A stretch of DNA of 64,000 nucleotides from assembly GCA_041391665.1 (NCBI GenBank), contig JAWKNO010000001.1, forward strand, positions 1,116,001-1,180,000, written 5' to 3'. A model generated the notes under the pieces. It was not told the origin of the DNA and did not search any database. It saw only the letters and a list, made by a program, of their open reading frames with translations. A program made the translations under genes and the position numbers. Every line of letters starts with the position of its first letter. Position 1 is the first letter of the stretch. This document shows positions 20,829 to 28,772 of the stretch, in pieces. Source of the stretch: Bacteroidia bacterium (lineage in GTDB: Bacteria > Bacteroidota > Bacteroidia > J057).

Positions 20829-22901
20829 CTATTTTATAACAACGAATTTTCCGCGTTTTGTTTCACCACTGTCAAGATCCCGTACAACAAAAAGGTATAA
20901 CCCCCTGGCAATGATCTGATTGTCTTGTGAAAGGAGATCCCAGGCATGTTCCCCCCCGGAAAATACAGTTGCTTCTGTATCGGAGTAAGTACTATGCCAG
21001 CGTGTGTCTGAGCCATTGTACGCTTCATTATGGTCAAAGACATCGACGAGGTCGCCTGCCAGGGTATAAATTCTTACTTCTGCATTTTTCGGCAGGTTGG
21101 CGAATATGATTTTCCGGTCTTCCTCAAAATTGCTGGATCCCTCCCAGTCTGCCCGGCCGTAGTAAGGGTTGGGATACACAAAAGGGTCGCCATTGGTAAA
21201 CCCGGTATTGGCTGGTTTCCCCGCAAATATGCGCTTCAGGTTGGCCAAAGGTGCAGATTCCAATGACTCAAGGTTATTGACTACATCGCCTTCGTCAAAT
21301 GCCGTAAGCGCGATGACATGCTGCCAGCCGTTGGCGATGTTGCGGTAAGTATATTTGTAGTGATAGCTTACCGGATCCCCGGGGAAGGTTACGGGGTCGT
21401 CCAGTCTTATTGACTCAAACCCTGTTTCAAAAAACTTCTCATCGCCGGGTATATCCCATTCGCCGGTGAGCTTCAACGACTGAAAGATATCCTGTGTATT
21501 CTGTACGTCAAAACCCACAGCGGTTTTATACAACCGGTATCCTTCAAAGTCCTGCTTTTTAGAAATTGGATCTACCGATTCTTCTGCATTATCTGACCAG
21601 TAAACATCAATGGTATGGTCTCCGGGAATGATTTTCATGATCGGACGATCGGGAGGAGAAGGGAGAATAAAGCGGGTAATTCGTCCGTTGCCATCGCGAT
21701 CTTCGCCCGGATCGAGGCGGCAGTTGCCGTTGGCATCTTCTCCGAAGTAGGCTGTCTGTGCCCATTGCCCATTCTGGATGAGGTTAGCGCGTTGCGCCGG
21801 GGTATTTGCAGACGCCGGAAGTCCATCCAATACCCGCTTGGCACATACAATCGCAAAGGCTACATCCAGAGACTGACCGGGAAGCAGAGACGGGATCGGA
21901 CCAACAGAAACCAGGTTGGATCGGTTGTTGGCATTGTTGATCTGCTTCTGTATATCTGGCCAGCCCGAAAGATGATTTAATCCGGTGGTAAGTTTCCCAT
22001 ATTTTTTATTGTCATCGTCGGGGAAGAAAAACAGCGGATCGGCGGAATTGCGAAACTGCCACGTATTAAAATGTACCTTAAAATCGGGTGAAGAAGGGCA
22101 TGCGCCATTGATTTCTGCTCCTAAATACTTGGTGCCAACATAGCTGTCGGTATATCCCAGATCACCCAGGGCATCAAACTCATAACCCATATTGAGGGAG
22201 TCAATAAACCCGTTTCCTCCCTGGCTGAAAAATGCTGTCCCACCCGGAGGGGTGATATTGACATTTCGCACTACGCCGTCCAGCCAAAAACCGAGATAGA
22301 CCGATTCTATCGGACTATTGCCCACATTGGTGATGTGATAATTGAGGATAATAAAAAAATCTGCGAAAGTAAAATTCCAGTTATAAGCCTGAAATCCAAC
22401 TTCAAGACCCAACGGTTTGAGGTGGTCGGTGATCGGGATACTGCCTCCACCTGTATAAATCGAAGTTGCAGTATCTGTGAAAGTAGATACCAGATCCTGA
22501 TGAGAGACTGCTTCAGGGGTGAAAAATGGACTATCAAACAGCGTAGAGCGCTCATTCAGGGCGCTTCTTGAGGTAAATTCAAAACCTCGTTTGCCGGTAG
22601 CGTAGCCGCTGGCATCATCAATGGCACCAGAACTTACGGCCACTTCCCCATTGACAATTCCCCCAACCCAAAGGCCTCCTTCGAATACATGTTCGATTCC
22701 GGAATTGGCCGGGTATTCGCAAGAAGGAAAACCTTCCACGTTGAAACTTCCGCTGAAGCTGTTGCCGATCATACCGAGGTTATTGATCGTCGCCGCGATG
22801 TTTCCGGCGTTGGTGACCTTTTCCTGAAACACGTTCGGCTGTTGTCCGAAGATGGGAAAAAAGGAAATTCCCAAAACAAAAAGTAGGAATAAACGGTTCA
22901 T
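20829..22901 (-). CDS. Large T9SS-exported surface protein
   Basis: 690 residues when started at ATG 22901, which gives a clean signal peptide (MNRLFLLFVLGISFFPIFGQ); the longer in-frame start at 22997 would place 32 residues before it. The N-terminal part has NSGIEHVFEGGLWVGGIVNGE, seen also in the 34995-36632 protein (NLWIGA), so the two are paralogues of one Bacteroidota surface family. The end (PFVYPNPYYGRADWEGSSN, EVRIYTLAGDLVDVF, LYLFVVRDLDSGETKRGKFVVIK) fits a type IX secretion sorting domain. First gene of the three-gene exported block. No enzyme motif seen. Confidence 0.8.
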   Translation of the reverse strand: MNRLFLLFVLGISFFPIFGQQPNVFQEKVTNAGNIAATINNLGMIGNSFSGSFNVEGFPSCEYPANSGIEHVFEGGLWVGGIVNGEVAVSSGAIDDASGYATGKRGFEFTSRSALNERSTLFDSPFFTPEAVSHQDLVSTFTDTATSIYTGGGSIPITDHLKPLGLEVGFQAYNWNFTFADFFIILNYHITNVGNSPIESVYLGFWLDGVVRNVNITPPGGTAFFSQGGNGFIDSLNMGYEFDALGDLGYTDSYVGTKYLGAEINGACPSSPDFKVHFNTWQFRNSADPLFFFPDDDNKKYGKLTTGLNHLSGWPDIQKQINNANNRSNLVSVGPIPSLLPGQSLDVAFAIVCAKRVLDGLPASANTPAQRANLIQNGQWAQTAYFGEDANGNCRLDPGEDRDGNGRITRFILPSPPDRPIMKIIPGDHTIDVYWSDNAEESVDPISKKQDFEGYRLYKTAVGFDVQNTQDIFQSLKLTGEWDIPGDEKFFETGFESIRLDDPVTFPGDPVSYHYKYTYRNIANGWQHVIALTAFDEGDVVNNLESLESAPLANLKRIFAGKPANTGFTNGDPFVYPNPYYGRADWEGSSNFEEDRKIIFANLPKNAEVRIYTLAGDLVDVFDHNEAYNGSDTRWHSTYSDTEATVFSGGEHAWDLLSQDNQIIARGLYLFVVRDLDSGETKRGKFVVIK

Positions 22902-22976
22902 ATCAGAGGCAAAGTTACATAATAGATGGGATGGACGTATAATCACAGCATTAATTTTCGGAAATCCCTTGAGAAT

Positions 22977-23010
22977 TTGGTGCATAAGTCCCTTCAAAAT
23001 TGTAAATTTG
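22977..23010 (+). promoter_or_regulatory. Bacteroidota-type promoter of the bacilliredoxin gene
   Basis: TTG (22977-22979), 23 nt of spacer, then TAAATTTG (23003-23010), an exact match to TAnnTTTG. The spacing is at the upper end of the 17-23 nt reported for Flavobacterium. Transcription would start near 23015, leaving a leader of about 35 nt before the ATG at 23051. Confidence 0.55.
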
Positions 23011-23050
23011 TACTATATTTCTTTATTACAACCATCTAAGTAAATTATAT

Positions 23051-23467
23051 ATGTATCCTCTTGAATTAACTGCCCCTATGGCTGCGGAACTTGAGAATGT
23101 AGGTTTCGATTCTCTGAAGACTTCCGCTGACGTGGACCAGGTTCTGCGCAACACGGAGGGAACCGTCCTGCTGATGGTTAACTCTGTATGCGGATGTGCA
23201 GCCGGAGCTGCCCGTCCGGGTGTGATTTATTCACTGCAACATGAAACTACACCTGACAAGGTAGTTACGGTATTTGCCGGTGTAGATACTGAAGCTACCA
23301 AAAGAGCCAGAGAATATTTGCTGCCCTATCCGCCTTCTTCTCCTTGTGTAGCTTTGTTTAAGGATGGCGAACTGGTGCACATGATTGAGCGTCATCATAT
23401 CGAAGGTCGTTCTGCAGCTATGATTGCAGCCAACCTGATGGCCGCTTATGATGAATTCTGCGCATAA
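23051..23467 (+). CDS. Bacilliredoxin (BrxA/BrxB, YphP family)
   Basis: 138 residues of the DUF1094/YphP family. Bacilliredoxins are thioredoxin-like proteins that remove bacillithiol from oxidised protein thiols. The hallmark CGC motif is present in VNSVCGCAAGAARPG, and the rest (VVTVFAGVDTEATKRAREY, PYPPSSPCVALFKDGELVHMIERHHIEG) matches the family through to its end. The length is normal. Whether it serves bacillithiol or another thiol here is not visible from sequence. Preceded by its own promoter-like box and followed by a strong terminator, so it is probably monocistronic. Confidence 0.9.
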   Translation: MYPLELTAPMAAELENVGFDSLKTSADVDQVLRNTEGTVLLMVNSVCGCAAGAARPGVIYSLQHETTPDKVVTVFAGVDTEATKRAREYLLPYPPSSPCVALFKDGELVHMIERHHIEGRSAAMIAANLMAAYDEFCA

Positions 23468-23492
23468 TTCGCAGTAAGACATATCATTGAAT

Positions 23493-23521
23493 AAAAGTCC
23501 CTTTTCAGGGACTTTTGTTTT
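23493..23521 (+). terminator. Intrinsic terminator of the bacilliredoxin gene
   Basis: Stem AAAAGTCCCT / AGGGACTTTT (10 bp, loop TTTC) followed by GTTTTT, 25 nt after the stop codon. Confidence 0.9.
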
Positions 23522-23563
23522 TGGGGGATATGCAGGTTAGCCGAAATTTTTAGAAAAAATCGA

Positions 23564-23938
23564 CTACTCTTCCCAATCGTACGATAAAGTATCGCTTAAG
23601 ATTTCTTCTGAAAGTGCAATCATGTTTCTGTATTCCCCGGCAGTCAAATCATCGAGATCACCTTTGAAGTAGATTCTGAGAAATACAATATGGTAAATCT
23701 CATCAATAACCTCGGCCTTGTAAATCAGTCGGTATCCACCACTTTTTCCGGCATTTAGCCCAGGAACCATGAGTCTCATCTTTCGTAATCCCGATTTACC
23801 AGGAATTAAAACTCCATAACCAGGGTTGAGTTTTAAAACTTTCTTTAATTCTAAGCAGGTCTCCAATACCTTATGTCTGGACTTTTTTGCATTTCTCCTT
23901 CCGGACCGCTCACAATGAAACCGTACATTCATGCTCAT
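23564..23938 (-). CDS. RelE/HigB-like toxin
   Basis: 124 residues of the RelE/ParE superfamily, which includes ribosome-dependent mRNA endonucleases. The recognisable core is GLRKMRLMVPGLNAGKSGGYRLIYKA followed by HIVFLRIYFKGDLDDLTAGE; the KxRL...GKSGGYR pattern corresponds to the conserved basic positions of the RelE fold. It begins inside the last codons of the upstream Panacea-domain gene (4-nt overlap), as expected for translationally coupled toxin and antitoxin. The antitoxin comes first, which is the opposite of higBA. Activity itself is inferred. Confidence 0.75.
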   Translation of the reverse strand: MSMNVRFHCERSGRRNAKKSRHKVLETCLELKKVLKLNPGYGVLIPGKSGLRKMRLMVPGLNAGKSGGYRLIYKAEVIDEIYHIVFLRIYFKGDLDDLTAGEYRNMIALSEEILSDTLSYDWEE

Positions 23939-24420
23939 AGGCCATCAGGGTCTTCTTCACTGCCATATAACATGAGTGTATGTTCAAGTTTTTGGAGACT
24001 TTCAGCATAATGCCATGCGGGTTCCCGGTGGCTCAGTTCAGACAGATATGAGGCGGTTTGCTGTCCATAGTTTTGAAGGATTTCATCTATCAATGATATT
24101 TCTTCCAGAGAAAAAATATCATCCTGTATATCGATTTTAGCAATTATGCGATTGATACGAAATGTGTGATGGTTTTCCTGAATAACTTCAACCTCGCCAT
24201 TTGTTCGCATTCGCTTAATTATTTTTTCTCCTTTACCGGGTACGGGACCATGTTCATATTTTATAAAATCTGAACCAGTTACAGAATTTCCCAAAACCCT
24301 TAATGCAGCTGCATCAATGAAATAAATGAGTTTCCAGAGTTTGGTTATCCCCAGATTATTTACAAAAGGACTATTCCCAATATAAAGAACAAGGGCTTTG
24401 AATTTGTCTTCGCGAAACAT
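23935..24420 (-). CDS. Panacea-domain (SocA/DUF4065) antitoxin
   Basis: 161 residues of the DUF4065 family. The signature is LGITKLWKLIYFIDAAAL (the usual xKLQKLLYY block) followed by SDFIKYEHGPVPG (the usual FxAxxxGPVxP block). Panacea domains are antitoxins paired with unrelated toxins and can be rewired by mutation. Here the partner is a RelE-like toxin and the gene pair overlaps by 4 nt. It has its own promoter region upstream (24421-24543). The C-terminal part (SLIDEILQNYGQQTASYLSELSHREPAW) is the typical helical end of the domain. Confidence 0.82.
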   Translation of the reverse strand: MFREDKFKALVLYIGNSPFVNNLGITKLWKLIYFIDAAALRVLGNSVTGSDFIKYEHGPVPGKGEKIIKRMRTNGEVEVIQENHHTFRINRIIAKIDIQDDIFSLEEISLIDEILQNYGQQTASYLSELSHREPAWHYAESLQKLEHTLMLYGSEEDPDGL

Positions 24421-24543
24421 GGCTTTTTGCTTAATGTCTTATTTGTAAATATACGGAAATGGTTATCATTATCAATGAAAATCCCTCAAAGAGCCCTACC
24501 CCCAAATACCGATAACTCATATATTCTTCCTTATTAGGGGGCA

Positions 24544-25281
24544 CTAGTTGATCGACAACACCTCCGCCAGCACCTCGTGATACAGTGGATATTCGCTGAG
24601 GTTTTTGTGTTTGCCGCCGTCTATAGTCACAAATCGTATCTGGTTGCCCAATAGCTTCTTAAATTTTTCTCCTTCCTTGTAGGGTACTGTCTCATCTGCT
24701 GTACCGTGGAAAATGGTAATGGGGACCGTTACCTGAAGGATGTATTTGTCTGACCGAAACTGATATTCCCACGGAATTTTGTCTCCGATATATGGCAGAT
24801 AATGAAGCAATAGTTCCGCCAAATTGTAAAAAGGTGTCTCCAGAATCAACTTTGCAGCGGGCAACTCTGAAGCCAGTCGTGTAGCAATACCCGAACCCAG
24901 CGACCGACCGTAAATAATAATCTTTTCAGGGGAAAAATACTGTCTGGCAAATTCGTAAAATATTTTCCCATCGGCATGCAATGCAGCCTCCGAACGTTTA
25001 CCTGTACTTTTCCCAAATCCCCTGTAATCAATCATCATCACATCGTAGTTCAGGCAAAGAAAATCATTCGCTACCTTCCCCCATCGGGAAAGATCATCGG
25101 CATTTCCATGAAAATAGAGAATAAGCCCCTTAGGGTCCGGCATCCGAAACCATAAACCATTTATTTCAGCTCCATCTTGAGCAGATAAAAAAAACTCTGA
25201 GAAGGGAGTCTGAAAGGAAAATGTATAGGTTCTGCTGAGTTTTGTAGGGTGGAAAAGAAAAAGTTCGAGAAACATAATCAA
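24544..25281 (-). CDS. Alpha/beta hydrolase (lysophospholipase-like)
   Basis: 245 residues, ending in the expected alpha/beta hydrolase triad: nucleophile elbow GRSLGSG (Ser intact), Asp in FHGTADETVPY and His in DGGKHKNLS. The oxyanion region is LILYFHGNADDLSRWG. An N-terminal stretch (MIMFLELFLFHPTKLS) is hydrophobic and may anchor the protein. It belongs to the FrsA/YqiA-like group with serine-esterase activity on small esters; substrate unknown. Unlike the 8968-10404 protein, its catalytic residues are complete. Confidence 0.82.
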   Translation of the reverse strand: MIMFLELFLFHPTKLSRTYTFSFQTPFSEFFLSAQDGAEINGLWFRMPDPKGLILYFHGNADDLSRWGKVANDFLCLNYDVMMIDYRGFGKSTGKRSEAALHADGKIFYEFARQYFSPEKIIIYGRSLGSGIATRLASELPAAKLILETPFYNLAELLLHYLPYIGDKIPWEYQFRSDKYILQVTVPITIFHGTADETVPYKEGEKFKKLLGNQIRFVTIDGGKHKNLSEYPLYHEVLAEVLSIN

Positions 25282-25464
25282 AGTAAAGATTTTTTTTTGA
25301 TATCACTAGCGTAAACCGCGTCACTACCGGGGAGCGCTTTGCAAAAAATGCGGAGCAACAGGAATCCATGTATTGGTTATTTTATTTTGATTTTAGGAAA
25401 TTCTATCCATTTTATTTTTGAAATTGATGCATAAAAGCCCCAATTTGTGCCCGGTTTCATGATG

Positions 25465-25496
25465 TTGGCTAAGTTTCCTTAGTAGTATTAACTTTG
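25465..25496 (+). promoter_or_regulatory. Promoter of comB, probably leaderless
   Basis: TTG (25465-25467), 21 nt, then TAACTTTG (25489-25496), an exact TAnnTTTG match. The ATG is at 25501. In Bacteroidota transcription starts about 5-7 nt after the box, so the transcript would begin at the start codon with no leader. Confidence 0.55.
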
Positions 25497-25500
25497 CGGA

Positions 25501-26301
25501 ATGAAAATGAAAAAGTTTGTCCACGTATGCCTTACCCCCGCACTGATCGATCAGTTTGATCTTGCGGAAGCGAATGTCGTAGTGATTGACATTCTTCGCG
25601 CGACCACTACAATGTGTGTTGCTTTTGACCACGGAGCCGAGCTGATGGTTCCTGTCGAAGATATTGAGGAATGCCGCGCTTACAAAGACCTGGGATTTTT
25701 GATCGCAGGTGAAAGAAGCGGAGAGCAGGTCGAAGGTTTTGATTTTGGCAACTCGCCGTTTTCATATCCTCGTGAAGTAGTAGAAGGCAGAAAAATAGCC
25801 ATCACGACTACCAATGGTACCCGTACAATCAAAGCAGCGCAGGAACGCGGCGCAAAGGAAATCCTGGCTGGGTCTTTTTGTAATATCAGTGCACTTACCC
25901 GCTGGTTGATCCGCGAAAATCGCCACGTATGTCTGATCTGCGCCGGATGGAGAGACCACGTAACGCTTGAAGATACGATTTTTGCAGGCGCGATGGTGCG
26001 CAAACTCCGTAACCATTTCCGTTTGTTTCAGGATACTGCAATTGTCGCTGAAACGCTTTTCCAGTCAGCCAATATTCGCAAACGGTACTTCTTCCGACAC
26101 TCTTCCCACTATCATCGCCTGGTACATCTCAACCTTCAGGAAGAAGTAAAATATGCGATGCGCCGTGATACGCACCCGACCCTTCCTTTGATGATCGGAA
26201 ACGAACTTCGCGATATCAGCCACTGTGGCCCGGATTACCAAGCCTATAAAGAAGAAATTCTTGCCTTACAACAGACGGCAAACCCCCAGGCCAGCAGATA
26301 A
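25501..26301 (+). CDS. comB: 2-phosphosulfolactate phosphatase family protein
   Basis: 266 residues of the ComB family. It shows VVVIDILRATTTMCVAFDHGAE and ITTTNGTRTIKAA, plus VCLICAGWRDHVTLEDTIFAG. In methanogens ComB removes phosphate from 2-phosphosulfolactate in coenzyme M synthesis; bacterial members exist in organisms that do not make coenzyme M, where the sulfolactate product may feed other sulfonate chemistry. ComA and ComC are not in the window. The start codon may be 25501 or the Met two codons later. Ends well before a downstream minus-strand gene with a terminator between. Confidence 0.82.
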   Translation: MKMKKFVHVCLTPALIDQFDLAEANVVVIDILRATTTMCVAFDHGAELMVPVEDIEECRAYKDLGFLIAGERSGEQVEGFDFGNSPFSYPREVVEGRKIAITTTNGTRTIKAAQERGAKEILAGSFCNISALTRWLIRENRHVCLICAGWRDHVTLEDTIFAGAMVRKLRNHFRLFQDTAIVAETLFQSANIRKRYFFRHSSHYHRLVHLNLQEEVKYAMRRDTHPTLPLMIGNELRDISHCGPDYQAYKEEILALQQTANPQASR

Positions 26302-26336
26302 TGTTGACACGGAGTTGGTTCTGCCAGGTGTTTTTA

Positions 26337-26374
26337 TAAAAAAATCAGGCCATCCTGTAAGGGATAGCCTGATT
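26337..26374 (-). terminator. Intrinsic terminator of the 26421-26846 gene
   Basis: Hairpin AATCAGGC-C-ATCC / GGAT-A-GCCTGATT with one internal mismatch. On the minus strand it is followed by a run of seven T, about 45 nt after the stop. It may also slow read-through from comB on the other strand. Confidence 0.7.
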
Positions 26375-26420
26375 GTTCATCTTTCGGGTCGAATTTCTTA
26401 AGGGGGAATATGATGGTGCT

Positions 26421-26846
26421 TTATTTGGAACTGGTTGTACCCCATTCTCCAGCCTTGATAAAGGAATAACGATTTACATTTGGACCTGCGTTATCCTTGT
26501 AGTCTGCAACCGTCGTTACCAGCAATGTCTCATTGGGTAAGTATTGCAGGAAAATACGATAGGTCGCAAAACCCTGTTCATAGTAAGCTTCAAAACCATT
26601 GGCAGTTTTAATTAGTTTAGATCTGCCCCAACTCCGGTCTCCAGTCTGAGAGTCCTCATAAGTAACAATAGAAAGCGATTGTCCGTCAATAAAAATCTTC
26701 GATATCAATGCCTTTGACAACATATTCTCCCAGGTCGCTGTTGGAACCTTCTGAGAATGTTGGGCACGAGCCGAGTGTGTCATGACAGACGGGAACAAAC
26801 ACAAAGTCATAGAAAGAGCCAGGAGGTGTAATAAATAAAACCTCAT
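26421..26846 (-). CDS. Small exported protein, function unknown
   Basis: 141 residues. Signal peptide MRFYLLHLLALSMTLCLFPSVMTHSARAQ, then a compact domain (SIVTYEDSQTGDRSWGRSKLIKTANGFEAYYEQGFATYRIFLQYLPNETLLVTTVADY) that looks like a small beta-rich fold. No motif recognised. A TAnnTTTG-like box on the same strand (26916-26909) lies 63 nt before the start, so it probably has its own promoter. Confidence 0.6.
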   Translation of the reverse strand: MRFYLLHLLALSMTLCLFPSVMTHSARAQHSQKVPTATWENMLSKALISKIFIDGQSLSIVTYEDSQTGDRSWGRSKLIKTANGFEAYYEQGFATYRIFLQYLPNETLLVTTVADYKDNAGPNVNRYSFIKAGEWGTTSSK

Positions 26847-27251
26847 AGTAGCAAAAAAACGGTTGTAGTATCGCTAAAGAACGAAACTTGATTAAACAAT
26901 CAACATAACAAATATAGGTGCGGCAGGATTGATGAGTAAATGTAAAAAAGTTTTCGCCTTACATTGTTCTTGATTAAATACGCGGTTATAAATAGCACAT
27001 TTTCTGTTCTTATCGATGTACAAACGGTTTTTTTTATCATTCTAACTACGAAAATACTTATCTGGTAAACTTATTTTTGTAAAACCTTTCACGAAAAAGT
27101 ATCATTTGATTTATGGAATGATTGTTCAATGAATTGGCTGATTACTGCATATCTATGTAATAAGGAAAAGATATTCCCTAAATGGCAGATAAGTTTTATC
27201 CAATTTTGTGAAAATTCTCTTATACTTGTACAGCACTTCTACCCGGGATTT
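26847..27251. other. 405-nt intergenic region, divergent promoters
   Basis: AT-rich spacer between a minus-strand exported protein and a plus-strand PKD protein. I saw a single TAnnTTTG box (26909-26916, minus strand). The start of an in-frame extension of the PKD gene (ATG at 27129) lies here, but a signal peptide begins only at 27252, so I regard this region as non-coding. Confidence 0.55.
26909..26916 (-). promoter_or_regulatory. Possible -7 box for the small exported protein
   Basis: Read on the minus strand, TATATTTG, matching TAnnTTTG, 63 nt before the start at 26846. No TTG element at the expected upstream distance. Confidence 0.3.
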
Positions 27252-28769
27252 ATGATGCGTTCTATACTTGTGCTTTTCCTGACAATCATTTCGATCCCTT
27301 CATATGCGCAGTTATTCCCCCATCTGGTATTTCAGCGGTTTTATGATAATATCGGCGATGATTACCCCCGTAAACTGCTCCGGTCCAGCGACGGCAACAT
27401 CCTGATTGGGGGAAATACAATTCTCACAGATTCAGCCAGCTTGGATTGTTCCAATATATGGATCATCAAAGTGGATACAACCGGTGAAATGCTGTGGGAA
27501 CAGGAGATCACGATGAGTGGTTGTGAAGAACTGAGAGACATGGTGTCGAGTGACGACGGGGGAGTGATATTTACTGGTGTTACCAATTCGCTTATTCCGC
27601 ACAAGGAAAAAGGAGATGAAGACTACTGGGGGGATTACTTTATCGGTAAAGTGGACAGTATGGGGGAGGTTGAATGGCTTCAAAGTTATGGTGGTAGCGA
27701 CCTCGACCAGGCCAATTCTATTGTAAAGGGTTTTTACCGTGAGTTTGTAATTGCCGGTGGCTCGCACTCCCGCGATGGCGACGTCGGCCAAAATTACGGC
27801 ATGAGCGATATATGGGCATTGAAAATTGATACCAAAGGTCAGCCTCGTTACTCAAAAGTTGTCGGAGGTATGAATAATGAATGGGCCAATGCTATGACTC
27901 TGTGTCAGGACGGTGATTATCTGTTGGCTGGGTATAGCAGTTCTCCTGATGAAAGTTACAGAAATCCAGGACTTTACGGCAATGGTTATCTCGTACGAAT
28001 GGCTCAATCGGGCCCTGTCGTATGGCAAAAATCTTTCCCATGCCCACTGGGCGGGTACTTTTCCGCAGTAAAAGAGACCGATCAGGGTAAAATTGTAGTA
28101 GCCGGCACCCGCCGCACCAAGGAGGGAGGGCAGGATTTCTGGTATTTGCGGCTCAATCAGGATGGTTCTCTTATCAGCGAACATATTCTTCCCGGTCAGG
28201 AAAATGAGGTGCTTGAAGCATTGGTCATCTGCGATGACCGTGGTTTCCTCATGGGCGGATACTCTACCTTCCGATCAGGCAAAGGGCCTTATATCAAGGG
28301 TGGCGATGATTTCTGGCTTGTGCGAACTAATTCTTCCGGAAACATGGTATGGCGCAATACCTATGGTGGCACAATGGATGAGCGTTGCAGGGATGTGCTT
28401 GAATACCGCCCCGGCGTCTATTTTGCCATCGGAGAAAAGAAAAATCTATTCACCCGAAACCACAAAAGTGAAGACAATGATTTCTGGCTCCTGCGGATAG
28501 ATGAGTATCCGACCGACTCCATTGCCGCTTCTATATATGTTCGCGCCGATGAAAATCGTATCAACCGCCTCGTGCCCACACGTTTCCGCGCACGCCACAA
28601 ATATGGCGACCGCTTTTTCTGGGACTTTGGGGATGGTACTACTTCTACCGAAGAAAATCCGCTCAAAACCTACGATATCTCTGGTCTCTACGAAATAAAG
28701 CTGACAGTCTTCGCCAATGAAAACTGCCAGCAAACTGTTTACCTCGAAAAATATCTGGAGGTTTGGTGA
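27252..28769 (+). CDS. Exported beta-propeller-like protein with a C-terminal PKD domain
   Basis: 505 residues from the ATG at 27252, chosen because MMRSILVLFLTIISIPSYAQ is a clean signal peptide; the frame also opens at 27129 but that extension is unconvincing. The body has repeated units of the form DFWLxRxxSxGxxxWxxxYGGxxxD (IWIIKVDTTGEMLWE; YFIGKVDSMGEVEWLQSYGGSDLDQ; DFWLVRTNSSGNMVWRNTYGGTMDE), a delta-60/propeller type array. The end (GDRFFWDFGDGTTSTEENPLKTYDISGLYEIKLTV) is a PKD domain. No T9SS sorting domain was found, so the way it is held at the surface is unclear. Confidence 0.78.
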   Translation: MMRSILVLFLTIISIPSYAQLFPHLVFQRFYDNIGDDYPRKLLRSSDGNILIGGNTILTDSASLDCSNIWIIKVDTTGEMLWEQEITMSGCEELRDMVSSDDGGVIFTGVTNSLIPHKEKGDEDYWGDYFIGKVDSMGEVEWLQSYGGSDLDQANSIVKGFYREFVIAGGSHSRDGDVGQNYGMSDIWALKIDTKGQPRYSKVVGGMNNEWANAMTLCQDGDYLLAGYSSSPDESYRNPGLYGNGYLVRMAQSGPVVWQKSFPCPLGGYFSAVKETDQGKIVVAGTRRTKEGGQDFWYLRLNQDGSLISEHILPGQENEVLEALVICDDRGFLMGGYSTFRSGKGPYIKGGDDFWLVRTNSSGNMVWRNTYGGTMDERCRDVLEYRPGVYFAIGEKKNLFTRNHKSEDNDFWLLRIDEYPTDSIAASIYVRADENRINRLVPTRFRARHKYGDRFFWDFGDGTTSTEENPLKTYDISGLYEIKLTVFANENCQQTVYLEKYLEVW

Positions 28770-28772
28770 ATA

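Noticed and set aside
27129..27251. An N-terminal extension of the PKD protein
   Set aside because: A clean signal peptide begins at 27252, and the extension before it is not plausible ahead of a signal peptide.
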